Of a DNA stretch of 64,000 bases, positions 53,981 through 62,721 are shown piece after piece (positions within the stretch are counted from its first letter, which is position 1; each line of letters opens with the position of its first letter). The position numbers and the translations under genes are program-made. Origin of the DNA: MSPOR6 sp964652195 (GTDB lineage Bacteria; Poribacteria; WGA-4E; WGA-3G); contig CAZZBB010000037.1 in the NCBI GenBank assembly GCA_964652195.1, positions 59,943 through 123,942 on the forward strand, in the 5' to 3' direction. The notes below the pieces were generated by a model. That model saw nothing but the letters and a program-made list of their open reading frames with translations, was not told where the DNA came from and made no database searches.

Positions 53981-55228
53981 TTACTCTTGACTATATGCTG
54001 GATTCGGTTCCAATTCACTGTGATACGCAAAAAGAATTGCGACTGCAATACATGCACCAACAATACCTACTGGTGAGAAATTGCCAGCCAAATCAACCAA
54101 CAAACCGAGTGATGGTGCCAATACAATAGTTGCTAACGATTTCGATTGTGCTTCAATAGATAGAATCGTTGCACTCATTTCAGGTGTTGATTGTTCATTG
54201 AAACGACTAATCAATCCCGGCCTCCAGAAGTTTTGTAGGATTGCTAACGCTACAAAAAGGGGTATAATCGCTGGATACAGACTATACCAAAGGGCAGGTA
54301 TCAAAAGAGCAAAAAGCGTGAGATTGATCCACCACATGAATTGTGCTGCTCCTTCATCACCACCCTTCCAATCTGAAACCCTATGGGAATTTCGTGATGC
54401 GAAGGAGGCTATGAAGTACAATATAAAATAAACCCCGCCGACGAGTAATGCTGACCGTTTAAATTCATCCATTGCAATAAGAAATGGTAATGCAATTGCT
54501 GTCTGTTTCAGTATGGGTTGTAGAAAATCTTTACTTGCTTTATACATCCCTTCAAAACCCATGCCTTCGAACACTAATCGACGGAGCGGTGGAAACTGAA
54601 CAGACTGTTTTAGAGCCGTACCGAGAAGCACAGCAACAGCTTTCAGAGAGAACTCGCTTTGTCTATCACCATCCAACTTAGCAGGATAACCGAGGAAGTT
54701 AATTATGTTCAGAACGCATGGAAGGATTGAGAACCAGAATATGTCAGTGAAATTACCAGTATAAAAGACCAATACCGCTGCGATGAGGACAGAAAGAGCG
54801 GAACCCATTTGAGACCAAGATCGTGTATATCCGTATACTTTCGTTTTCTCATCCGATCTTCCTTGTAAACGAAGCCAATCGAAAATCATTGCTTTATGCG
54901 TGCCAGTGCGAAATGCATCACCTAACCCAAAGAAGAACATCGCCCCGAAAAGCATCGGAAACGATTTACTGACCGCAAACGTTGCAAAAGAGGCGATATA
55001 GGCACAGAACGAAAAGATCATTGCACGCCGCCTACCGTAAAGGTCAGCAACCGCGCCAGAAGGTATTTCAAATATGTTGGTACATACCTCTCGGAACCCA
55101 ATTAGGATACCGATCTGAAAGAAGGATAAACCCTTCTCCAGAAATGCTAAAATCAGGAAGTGGTCATAATAACGTTGGTTTTTTAAAAATCCGTAGAGCG
55201 AAAAACGGAAGAGCATTGGGATACGCAT
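53981..55228 (-). CDS. MFS transporter
   Basis: A 415-residue membrane protein with about twelve hydrophobic helices. Between helices 2 and 3 is the MFS signature loop VADLYGRRRAMIF (D-x4-GRR). Substrate cannot be told. It lies upstream of the AlkB gene on the same strand. The ribosome site is weak (ATAGGAAGC far upstream), so the exact start is uncertain; an ATG at 55228 is used. No regulator is adjacent. Confidence 0.9.
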   Translation of the reverse strand: MRIPMLFRFSLYGFLKNQRYYDHFLILAFLEKGLSFFQIGILIGFREVCTNIFEIPSGAVADLYGRRRAMIFSFCAYIASFATFAVSKSFPMLFGAMFFFGLGDAFRTGTHKAMIFDWLRLQGRSDEKTKVYGYTRSWSQMGSALSVLIAAVLVFYTGNFTDIFWFSILPCVLNIINFLGYPAKLDGDRQSEFSLKAVAVLLGTALKQSVQFPPLRRLVFEGMGFEGMYKASKDFLQPILKQTAIALPFLIAMDEFKRSALLVGGVYFILYFIASFASRNSHRVSDWKGGDEGAAQFMWWINLTLFALLIPALWYSLYPAIIPLFVALAILQNFWRPGLISRFNEQSTPEMSATILSIEAQSKSLATIVLAPSLGLLVDLAGNFSPVGIVGACIAVAILFAYHSELEPNPAYSQE

Positions 55229-55260
55229 AGATTAGAGACTTAGATAAGTTGCTTCCTATA

Positions 55261-55764
55261 TTACTGTTTCTCCCATATTTGGACGTTATATCTTGGCAAA
55301 TCAAAAGGATATTCAGCATATTCAAGAATAGGTATTCCGTTATCATCAACAGTTACGACGGCATAAAGTTGATGAGGGGTAACACTTGTATCTATCCTTT
55401 CAAGGAATTGCCACCGATTTCCATCAGCGGTTATTAGTCTTATTTTTGTCCAGAGTCTACCTTCTCCATCAGTATAAGTTCCGTCAGACACCTGTAATTG
55501 AGGTTGTGGATCAGCAGGTAACGTGAAACTTTCACCAATTGTTGATGTGGAATTCAGATGTGTATGTGAAACCAAAACCCATGTACCCGGTACAGGCACT
55601 TCAACACCGTTCTGGTCAACTGGCCATACATGGTCACGTTCTTCTATTGGAATAGTCGGTTCTATATGCGATTCAAGTACATCTTGTACCCGTTCACATC
55701 CAGTAATTCCAATAACAAATATAGAAAATATAATTACGAAAATTCTTACTTTATTAATATTCAA
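55261..55764 (-). CDS. Small lipoprotein of unknown function
   Basis: A 167-residue lipoprotein. The start is TTG at 55764, preceded by GAGGAATTA; the signal FVIIFSIFVIGITGC ends in the lipobox Cys. The body is a compact beta-rich piece (GTWVLVSHTHLNSTSTIGE, DGNRWQFLERIDTSV) similar in feel to lipocalin-like small folds, but I recognise no family. It lies just upstream of the MFS/AlkB operon with a 32-base gap and could belong to it. Confidence 0.65.
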   Translation of the reverse strand: MNINKVRIFVIIFSIFVIGITGCERVQDVLESHIEPTIPIEERDHVWPVDQNGVEVPVPGTWVLVSHTHLNSTSTIGESFTLPADPQPQLQVSDGTYTDGEGRLWTKIRLITADGNRWQFLERIDTSVTPHQLYAVVTVDDNGIPILEYAEYPFDLPRYNVQIWEKQ

Positions 55765-55938
55765 TTCTAATTCCTCAGTTGTCGACAGAATGATAACAGA
55801 GCAGTTTAGTTCGTTAGACCAAATATTATTGTAACCATATTATGTGGAAATTCCAAATTAAATATAACTTCAGGTTAAAATAACTAATAGATTGCAACTA
55901 ATTTATTAGGTTATTAAATGGTATGTGTTTTGATGTCC

Positions 55939-56304
55939 TTAACCAACAGTCTTATCTTTCCGTTGATGAATGATGATACGATTCTGATCTGGGTCTTCAA
56001 TAACAACCCAATAACATGACGAGGATTCCCCAAGAGGCAATACTAAAGGAATTCCTGCTTGTTCTAATTCTTCTACCGCAGACTCCACACTTTCGACTGC
56101 AAGTGCAACCATTCCACCACCGGGTTGTGTGAATTCCTCACCTGCACCCAATGCTAATGTTCCTGCATTAAATTCAAATTCTGCCCATTTACCTTCATAA
56201 ACCAAACATGCCAATGGCATACCCAGTGTATCACGATAGAATGCCAGAGATTTCTCCATGTTACTCACAGCAAAAAAAGTATAGTCTATACCTAATACAT
56301 TCAT
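55939..56304 (-). CDS. VOC-family (glyoxalase/bleomycin-resistance-like) protein
   Basis: A 121-residue single-module vicinal-oxygen-chelate protein. The VOC pattern is evident: LGIDYTFFAVSNMEKSLAFYRDTLGM, then EFEFNAGTLALG, MVALAVESVESAVEEL and a final VVIEDPDQNRIIIHQ. Metal ligands are not fully conserved, as in many VOC binders, so the reaction is unknown. AAAGGACGACATAG precedes the ATG. It is 28 bases ahead of no other plus-oriented gene and follows the BNR-propeller gene on the same strand. Confidence 0.85.
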   Translation of the reverse strand: MNVLGIDYTFFAVSNMEKSLAFYRDTLGMPLACLVYEGKWAEFEFNAGTLALGAGEEFTQPGGGMVALAVESVESAVEELEQAGIPLVLPLGESSSCYWVVIEDPDQNRIIIHQRKDKTVG

Positions 56305-56332
56305 AACTATGTCGTCCTTTTAGTTGTAAAAT

Positions 56333-57304
56333 TTAAGACGCAATGGTTTTGATAGGATATTCTTGTTCACAACCTGGTGCTGTCCAGAATGGACTCCAAT
56401 CTGCCGCGCGATCTTTTCCTTTGTAAAGGGTCTTACCTATAACTGCCCACGCCGTTCCTTCTGATGAAAACGTAATAAACCCTGTGCTAATCCGATCAGT
56501 GGATTCATTAAATTGATCATTGAGTTCAGTCCATATGCCACCACCATCCTCAGATCGACAAAGCCAAGCCCCACCACCTCTCGGTCCTTTTTGCACAGCG
56601 GCAATCATTAAATCTGGATCTTCTGGATGTACAGCAATAGCGGTACCGTACCGAACCGGTAACCCTTCAAGGTAATTTTCCCATGAGACACCTCTGTCTT
56701 TACTGACATAAACACCGTTCTGTGTGTTTGCATAAACTCTATTATCGTCTGCAGGACACGTTGTAACCTGATGCACATCTTTATTCAGGTCTGGTGTGAC
56801 AGGTTCCCAAGAAATCCCTTCATCGTTGGAACGCATGATACTTCCGACATGGATATCTGCGTAACAGAATCCATCTTTAGTTTTCGCTAAAGTCCGGACA
56901 GCTGGTGGACCACCCCACGGTGTGTACCAATCTTTTCGACATTCTAATTCGTCAAATGTGGCAATCCGTTCAGCTGGACCTTCTTCTCCAACGAGGCGAT
57001 AAACAAAAGCACCTTCATCTGTTCCAATCAGTATAGTCAATGGATCCTCACGAACAACAAGCAACGAAGCAATTGGATCGTCTATACCTGTTGGAATTCG
57101 TTTCTCTTCATCATTAGATAAAACCAGTAGTGTTCCATCAGACATAGCAGTTACTACAGATTGATTGTTTGACAAGGACACCATTGCACCGTGAGTGCTA
57201 CTTCCGTTCTCATCCTTTTGGTCAGTGCCATCGTAGAGCAAGGTGGGTTCACCATTTTCATTATCCTCAACGGCATAAATTGCGTTGTATGTAGCAATAA
57301 ACAT
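56333..57304 (-). CDS. BNR/sialidase-like beta-propeller protein
   Basis: A 323-residue cytoplasmic protein without signal peptide. Asp-box-like blades recur: MRSNDEGISWEPV, YVSKDRGVSWENY and CRSEDGGGIWTEL each follow the S-x-D-x-G-x-x-W pattern of BNR repeats (as in sialidases, sortilin-like and YCF48 proteins). Catalytic residues of sialidases are not seen, so it is likely a binding or assembly propeller. Start at ATG 57304 has AAAGGAGAATATA upstream; an earlier ATG 21 codons up has no site. Confidence 0.8.
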   Translation of the reverse strand: MFIATYNAIYAVEDNENGEPTLLYDGTDQKDENGSSTHGAMVSLSNNQSVVTAMSDGTLLVLSNDEEKRIPTGIDDPIASLLVVREDPLTILIGTDEGAFVYRLVGEEGPAERIATFDELECRKDWYTPWGGPPAVRTLAKTKDGFCYADIHVGSIMRSNDEGISWEPVTPDLNKDVHQVTTCPADDNRVYANTQNGVYVSKDRGVSWENYLEGLPVRYGTAIAVHPEDPDLMIAAVQKGPRGGGAWLCRSEDGGGIWTELNDQFNESTDRISTGFITFSSEGTAWAVIGKTLYKGKDRAADWSPFWTAPGCEQEYPIKTIAS

Positions 57305-57501
57305 TATATATTCTCCTTTGTTGTAAATCGGTGGAAGACCTTTGTGCAAAAGCGAAAATGGGGTCAAGTTGTACAGCTTTTCTACAGCATTCTGTTCAGT
57401 ATAGGAAATTGTTGATAATCACGATCCACTCCATTCATATGATTATAGAAATAGATAATAAAGAATACTAATGATGAATCAATATCAACTATCAACCTAT
57501 A

Positions 57502-57924
57502 TTATTCTTCGTCCTTAGGCAATTCTTCAACAACCTTATAGTGTTTTAACAGGTCTCCAGACTTGTATGTTTCAATTTTAACTGGGGTAATTTCATCCTC
57601 ACTCACAGCAATTTGCCATGGATCAATATGTACTTTCTTTTCTTCTGGTATAACTTCTGGGTCCACGAAATAGATATAAATCGTCTCGTCTGGATTAAAC
57701 TGATCTGGATATTGAAAAGAAATGATTCGTCTAACCAGATCTATATTTGATGTACCGGGTGGTCTGGCAGCACATGCCAATGCGAATAGAAAGTCCGGTG
57801 TAAGATAGATTGCTTCTAATGCCTCTTCAGGTGGTCTCCCAGGCGGTGCAATCGCTTTACGTTTTTCTAATTTTGTAAGAGATTGTTTACTTCCGTGGTA
57901 TAAATACCTTGTTTGTTTCTCCAT
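57502..57924 (-). CDS. Small YHGS-type protein, possibly ART-like
   Basis: A 140-residue protein. It reads YLYHGSKQSLTKLEKRKAI, then AIYLTPDFLFALACAARPPG and IYIYFVDPEVIPEE. Short proteins with Y-H-G-(S/T), a later Y-L-T-xx-xxAxxxA and an x-I-Y-x-V-x-P strand resemble the Arr/rifampin ADP-ribosyltransferase fold, and this one may be a distant member; that is only a pattern match. The start at ATG 57924 has AGGTGG just ahead; an ATG seven codons earlier lacks a site. It lies 31 bases downstream of the HAD phosphatase, same strand. Confidence 0.5.
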   Translation of the reverse strand: MEKQTRYLYHGSKQSLTKLEKRKAIAPPGRPPEEALEAIYLTPDFLFALACAARPPGTSNIDLVRRIISFQYPDQFNPDETIYIYFVDPEVIPEEKKVHIDPWQIAVSEDEITPVKIETYKSGDLLKHYKVVEELPKDEE

Positions 57925-57955
57925 AGGTCCACCTATAAATAACACAGTTTTCTTA

Positions 57956-58597
57956 TTACGTATGCAACATCTTCATAAATGTATCCTTGCTCGAAAAGTC
58001 TTCGACCCAATATTCGCATTTTCCCTTTAATCGCGCGCCGATTCCTATGAAGTGCCATCCAAGTTCTTGGGTCGCCTGCATATCCCATTCAGCATCGCCT
58101 ATGTATACGACACGCTGGAAGCATTGACCTAACCGCAATAGGCATTTCTTCATAATCGTTACGCGCTCATCACCATCGTCACTGGAAGTTAAGACTATAT
58201 TCTTCAAGTCAAATCCTGCATGCCGAAGTTTCATTTTCGCCGTATGTTCCCAACCGCCTGTCGCGAATCCAACTTCGTAGTCCTCTGCAGCGAGAAGTTT
58301 ATCAATCAGGTGAATAGCACCTTCTTTTGGGAGGCATTTGCCACCGTTTTGAAGATACTGCCGAATCAATTCACCGAATTTTGTGCGAACTTCCTCAACT
58401 TGTCCCACTTCCTGAATCTTATTCTCTTCCATAATTTGTCGCAAACTACCTGTGTCGGTGACATTTTTGTATTTGCTCCAATCATTATGGATATAAACTT
58501 CACCAAGGACTGCTCTTATAGCGGAAATGTAACAAGCATCATCGAAACCGAAACTGTCGACCAGTGTGCCATCAATATCAAATACCGTAGCGATCAT
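57956..58597 (-). CDS. HAD-superfamily hydrolase
   Basis: A 213-residue phosphatase of the HAD family. Motif I FDIDGTLVDSF, the motif II Ser/Thr and a Lys (IVLTSSDDG, IMKKC) and motif III VYIGDAEWDMQ, with its acids, are present, together with a helical cap between. It likely removes phosphate from a small sugar or nucleotide. Three bases upstream ends a 47-codon relic (58601-58744), and AGGAAAAAG there may serve as the ribosome site. The alpha-carbonic anhydrase precedes it on the same strand. Confidence 0.9.
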   Translation of the reverse strand: MIATVFDIDGTLVDSFGFDDACYISAIRAVLGEVYIHNDWSKYKNVTDTGSLRQIMEENKIQEVGQVEEVRTKFGELIRQYLQNGGKCLPKEGAIHLIDKLLAAEDYEVGFATGGWEHTAKMKLRHAGFDLKNIVLTSSDDGDERVTIMKKCLLRLGQCFQRVVYIGDAEWDMQATQELGWHFIGIGARLKGKCEYWVEDFSSKDTFMKMLHT

Positions 58598-58600
58598 TTA

Positions 58601-58744
58601 TTACTTTTTCCTGATTTTTTCGGTTGTTATGTTCAGGAAGGTTACTCCGTATGCATGGGGTAGTTCATGTTCTAACCGTGTAACACCGCAGCGTTCAAAT
58701 ACTCCGTTTTCTCGAAGTATTTCAGTGAGGCGTTTGGGAGTCAG
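58601..58744 (-). pseudogene. 47-codon relic in frame behind the carbonic anhydrase stop
   Basis: Directly after the carbonic anhydrase TAA, the same frame stays open for 47 codons to a TAA just before the HAD start. It reads RLTEILRENGVFERCGV and TRLEHELPHAYGVTFLNI, well-formed coding-like sequence with no start codon. It looks like the C-terminal end of a larger lost gene that was replaced by the carbonic anhydrase, or a read-through extension of it. I do not recognise its family. Confidence 0.45.
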
Positions 58745-59620
58745 TTACTCGTCTCCGGTGTAATTCACGAGCAGTTTTCGTCCATTTAAGGGTTGTACCG
58801 GCCTGTTGTTCTCATGCATAATCGCTTTGAACGCTGCGATTTGTGCTTCAGACATCTCGATCGGTGTTGTCAGCATAATCCATTTGACACCTTCCGAACA
58901 AGGCGGGGTCGTCAACGAACCGTCGTAACGATAGTAGTTCCAAAAACGCGACGATGCTTCGTCGGTTAACTGGTCATTTGGTGAAAACATAAAGCGAGGA
59001 TCGATTATCAAGCTGCCGTCTTCAGTAACATTCTCAATACGTTGCGTTTCACCTGGAACTGTGGGTAGATGGGACCAGATAGGGTCAAATGCGAACTTGT
59101 GACGACCGCGCTCAATTAGCAATCCAACGACTGCCAACGTGCCATCCTCGCTTTTATGAACGAAGTGCACCTCTATATCAAAGAATTTACCTGCCACCGT
59201 ATGTTCGCTTGGCGCATGGAAATGGAATTGGAGCAGCTGATACCGCGTGCCATCAACCTCAATCCAGTTTCCTTCTGGACACGCAACTTCAATTGTATGA
59301 CCCGTGTTGCGGATATTCATACTTGTTGGGCGGTAGTTGTAAGGAATAGGCGGAAGTTTTGCTGGTGTGGGGTTCACAAAATCAATTGGTGATTGGTGTT
59401 TCCCCTCAGCGCAGAGGAAATATTCCGGACTGAGCTGTGCCCAAACGTCCGGACCATTCTCCGCTTCGTAGCCCCAAGATAACGTCTCAGTATGCTGCGT
59501 AATCTGCTTTGCTTTTTCCTGATAGTTCATATTAATATATGTACAAGAAATGAGACTGTAAGTGATGAAAGTGAATACAAATAGTAGTTCAAGATTGAGT
59601 GATGTGAATTTATTCAACAT
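58745..59620 (-). CDS. Alpha-type carbonic anhydrase, exported
   Basis: A 291-residue alpha-carbonic anhydrase converting CO2 and water to bicarbonate. The zinc His are in QFHFHAPSEH (two) and in EVHFVHK; the family segments HQSPIDFV, YDGSLTTPPCSEGVKW and NNRPVQPLNGR are all present. An N-terminal hydrophobic segment (LLFVFTFITYSLISC) ends in a Cys and is probably a lipoprotein signal. It begins with the ATG of a TAATG overlap with the small gene upstream. The sequence appears more GC-rich than its neighbours, which may mean recent acquisition. Confidence 0.95.
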   Translation of the reverse strand: MLNKFTSLNLELLFVFTFITYSLISCTYINMNYQEKAKQITQHTETLSWGYEAENGPDVWAQLSPEYFLCAEGKHQSPIDFVNPTPAKLPPIPYNYRPTSMNIRNTGHTIEVACPEGNWIEVDGTRYQLLQFHFHAPSEHTVAGKFFDIEVHFVHKSEDGTLAVVGLLIERGRHKFAFDPIWSHLPTVPGETQRIENVTEDGSLIIDPRFMFSPNDQLTDEASSRFWNYYRYDGSLTTPPCSEGVKWIMLTTPIEMSEAQIAAFKAIMHENNRPVQPLNGRKLLVNYTGDE

Positions 59621-59871
59621 TATTTTGCACCTTCATTCCCGACCAAAGACGTTTCTGACAACAACCGAGGTATAAAAATAAATGTGTCAGTTACGGATAA
59701 TTGCTGATAGGTTTTCAATACTTCTTGGAACTGTTGGTAGAATTGCTCGCACTCCTCTTTTGTACCGATCAGCTCTATGCTGGGCGAATTTGACAGATTA
59801 ATATGCAACTCGTATGAACGATGTTTCCCATTGATTATCTGAATCTGGTGTACATACTGAATATTCGCCAT
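59620..59871 (-). CDS. Small protein coupled to the carbonic anhydrase
   Basis: An 83-residue protein of unknown family, alpha/beta in appearance: IQYVHQIQIINGKHRSYELHINL, then a helix CEQFYQQFQEVLKTYQQL and a last strand TDTFIFIPRLLS. The ATG at 59871 has AAGGG very close upstream, which is not ideal. Its stop (TAA) shares one base with the ATG of the carbonic anhydrase, so the two are translationally coupled. No domain or signal found. Confidence 0.6.
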   Translation of the reverse strand: MANIQYVHQIQIINGKHRSYELHINLSNSPSIELIGTKEECEQFYQQFQEVLKTYQQLSVTDTFIFIPRLLSETSLVGNEGAK

Positions 59872-59955
59872 CCCTTGATAGGAAAATTATATTTCCCATT
59901 TGGATGATGATTTCAATAAAACTTATGAATCTCCTTTAGGTTTTCATAAGGTAGG

Positions 59956-60033
59956 TCAACCGTAATCCTTAAAGACAGCAGTCAAGGTCTCTGAAGGTAA
60001 AGGTTCAGCGGGGAGTGGTTTTTCTGTTGTCAT
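59956..60033 (-). other. Short open frame, possible truncated gene
   Basis: A 25-codon frame (MTTEKPLPAEPLPSETLTAV, then FKDYG and stop) lies 33 bases downstream of the beta-helix gene, without a ribosome site. It may be the start of a lost gene or chance. The rest of the 59872-60065 gap has a CTTATGAA/TTCATAAG inverted repeat near 59922-59950 that resembles the ends of the insertion at 63153. Confidence 0.25.
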
Positions 60034-60065
60034 GGTAATGTGTAGGTTGAATGTTACCCAATATC

Positions 60066-61331
60066 CTATGCGTATTCGCGAACAATCAGCGGAAGTTTCT
60101 CACGTTCTTTACCTAACTCTGAACGGACACCGTTTTGATTCAACACTGTAATATCTCCAGTAATATCGTGGAGTGGATAATCACTTTTTGGTTGTGTGAA
60201 TTCGACCGCTGGACGGTTACGATTGTCTTCCACAAAGCAGTTGATAAAATCGATACCTCCCATAGTCTGAACAATGTCTGGCTGTGGTAGGGATAACGAA
60301 ATGGGAGACCATTCTCCACCAAACTGCTTATCTTGAGCACCGTTTATAACACTACAATTGGTAAAGGTTACCCGGGCACCTTTCAAAGACTTCTCCTGAA
60401 CCTTGATACCATAACCAACAGTAGTGTCAACAGTGCAGTTTTCAAATTCGATACTACCGCCAGGACCATTATCGCTAATTTTTGTGACACGGATACCTGT
60501 TCCGTGTTGACTACTCACATAACAGTCTTCAAACCGTAGTGTTACATCTTCAGTTTCGCTGGAGGTGTGTGCCAAGAACACCTCTATTCCGTCCCCGACA
60601 TTATCAATAAATTTACATCCAGAAAAAACAACATTCTTTATCCTTTGGTCGGCTAAGTCAGGTTCAATGTCTACCCCTGATGCTGGTGGTGTGCCCCATG
60701 TATTTGAAAATTCACAGTTCTCAACAGTAAGGTTTTCTGCACTAATTACACTGATACCCTGACGATAATGGTTGTCGCAGACAATATCTCGGAGATGGAC
60801 GTTTTCAGAATACCTCCTATCCTTTCCTCCATCAACATATATGCCATCACCGCCGCTATCTTTTATTGTTAACCCAAATACATCTACATTCTTGGAACCC
60901 CGAATAGAAAACGTCATACGCCATTCGGCTTTAGGATATTGTCCATACCAACGGTGCCAATCAAGTTGTTCAAGAACAAGTCCATTGATATAGTCCTGTT
61001 TCCACATTCGGAAAGTTGCCCCGTATCCGCGTATGGTAAGATTCTCAACATCTTGTGCTGTGAATAGGGAATCACCACCACCACGGTATTCACCCCTTTT
61101 AGCAGAGATGACCGTACCGCGTTCAAAAATAATTTCTTGATTACTGGCGAGTTTTATAGGCCGTACCACCCAATCAGAACGCATATTTGGTACAATCAAT
61201 CGTCTGGCACCAGAATCAATTGCGGATTGCAAAGCATCTGTGACATCTTCAGGGTCGAATCCCCACCATGCTGCATTAGCAACGGTAGTCTTCCCTGACT
61301 GAACATCTTCGATGGCATCAATGTTTTTCAT
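60066..61331 (-). CDS. Right-handed beta-helix (pectate-lyase-like) protein
   Basis: A 421-residue protein with N-terminal DPEDVTDALQSAIDSGARRLIVP, the usual opening of glycan-lyase helices, and then a long right-handed parallel beta-helix with recurring short rungs such as GLTIKDSGGDGIYVDGG, VENCEFSNTWG, VFSGCKFIDNVGDGIEV and FENCTVDTTVGYGIKV. No signal peptide is visible. Catalytic residues of pectate lyase are not evident, so it may bind, or cleave, a plant or sponge glycan in the cytoplasm. TGGAGCAATGC supplies the ribosome site. Confidence 0.8.
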   Translation of the reverse strand: MKNIDAIEDVQSGKTTVANAAWWGFDPEDVTDALQSAIDSGARRLIVPNMRSDWVVRPIKLASNQEIIFERGTVISAKRGEYRGGGDSLFTAQDVENLTIRGYGATFRMWKQDYINGLVLEQLDWHRWYGQYPKAEWRMTFSIRGSKNVDVFGLTIKDSGGDGIYVDGGKDRRYSENVHLRDIVCDNHYRQGISVISAENLTVENCEFSNTWGTPPASGVDIEPDLADQRIKNVVFSGCKFIDNVGDGIEVFLAHTSSETEDVTLRFEDCYVSSQHGTGIRVTKISDNGPGGSIEFENCTVDTTVGYGIKVQEKSLKGARVTFTNCSVINGAQDKQFGGEWSPISLSLPQPDIVQTMGGIDFINCFVEDNRNRPAVEFTQPKSDYPLHDITGDITVLNQNGVRSELGKEREKLPLIVREYA

Positions 61332-61361
61332 GCATTGCTCCAGAAGAATTGTATGAAAGAA

Positions 61362-62645
61362 CTAAATAGCAAAGGTCTTTTCATCATCAAGATCCATTAG
61401 AGCAAACCAGGTATTAATATCGGTGCGATCCGTACCAAGTCTTCGTAACATTTTAGCCATCATCGCTTTATACCGCTCATTTTCTGGTCCCAATTGCGTC
61501 ATTTTTTCATTAAAATCTTGAATCTCACCTTCGCTCTTAGGATTGGTTTCATTTAACCACGATCCTACTTCTTCATCAGTCGAAAATTCTTTCAAAGCGT
61601 CGGTAAAATCAGCAGGTGTAACACCAAGAAACCCAAGTGTTGCACGATCAATACCTGAATCCTCAGCATAGAAATACTCTCCTAATGTACTGCCGATAAA
61701 TGCTCTGCCTTTATCAATCAACCGGGCAAGGTGTACTATACCATTTACATCCGTGTTGTATGGACTGCGAGGCGCACGTCGTTGCAGATCGACAATACCA
61801 AAACTTTGTTCATCATCCAAGTCCTGTAGTGCAACCCATGTATTAATATCTGTTCTTGTAGGAGCCACTTCTTGCCGACGCGCTTCAAACCGTTCGCGGG
61901 ATGTCTCATCCGGTCTCCGATTTACCATTGCTTGATTATAGGCATCTATTTCATCCTGTGTCTTATCACAATTTTCTTGTACCCATTCACTAATCTCAAT
62001 ATCGTTAGGATTGTTTACTGCGGCTTCCTGAAATGCATCTGCTGAAACATCTAAGAATTCCAGAATTCGGACATCTTGTCCAGATATATCACCAAATTTG
62101 TATTCACCTATTTTTCCAGCACGTTCCGCCCGTGCTTTATCTGCCATGCGTGCTACACCGCATATACCTGCAATTTCTCTTGAACGAGCACTACGCGGTG
62201 GACGTTCTGTAAGATCCACCTGCCAATAACAACCCCAATCGTCGAGTTCAATTGACTGTAAGACGGTAGTAATGTCCGTGCGTCCAGGAGCATATTTAGC
62301 GAGTCGTTCCTCCAACATCTGCTTATGTTTTCTATCAGCAGGAATTCTCTCAAGTTCTTTGTTGTTGAATTCCTCAATTTCTTCGGTAGATTTATTTCCC
62401 TGTTCAAGCATCCATTTGCTAAGAGTTACATCATCATTTTCGTCTGCTGCTTCCGCGAAATCGTCTGCTGAAATACCTAAAAACTTAAGAATACGCATAT
62501 CTAATCCTGATTCCTTGCCATAAACAAAGTCATCAAGGGTCTCTGCGTTATATGCGCGAGCTTTGTCTGTCATACGTGCTGCACCGACAATCCCTGCAAC
62601 ACCTAAATTAGTCGGTCTACGTGGCGGTTGGCGTGTTAAATCCAT
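61362..62645 (-). CDS. Triple DUF5069 protein
   Basis: A 427-residue protein built from three repeats of about 140 residues. Each begins with a P-R-S/P-x(n)-I-x-x-A/L-R-M/L-x-D-K-A/G-R-A block (RMTDKARAYNA, RMADKARAERA, RLIDKGRAFIG), then a Phe-Leu-Gly-(I/V) element (LKFLGISADDF, LEFLDVSADAF, LGFLGVTPADF) and a short helix near W (SKWMLEQ, SEWVQEN, GSWLNET). This is the DUF5069 family, usually found as one domain. No signal peptide. AAAGGATACGAAC precedes ATG 62645. Function is unknown; the repeats may have been made by internal duplication. Confidence 0.75.
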   Translation of the reverse strand: MDLTRQPPRRPTNLGVAGIVGAARMTDKARAYNAETLDDFVYGKESGLDMRILKFLGISADDFAEAADENDDVTLSKWMLEQGNKSTEEIEEFNNKELERIPADRKHKQMLEERLAKYAPGRTDITTVLQSIELDDWGCYWQVDLTERPPRSARSREIAGICGVARMADKARAERAGKIGEYKFGDISGQDVRILEFLDVSADAFQEAAVNNPNDIEISEWVQENCDKTQDEIDAYNQAMVNRRPDETSRERFEARRQEVAPTRTDINTWVALQDLDDEQSFGIVDLQRRAPRSPYNTDVNGIVHLARLIDKGRAFIGSTLGEYFYAEDSGIDRATLGFLGVTPADFTDALKEFSTDEEVGSWLNETNPKSEGEIQDFNEKMTQLGPENERYKAMMAKMLRRLGTDRTDINTWFALMDLDDEKTFAI

Positions 62646-62721
62646 AGTTCGTATCCTTTTAATTTGTTTAATAATATGGTATCCTGTTGCTAATGGTATT
62701 GTACCATATTCAATATCGGTG

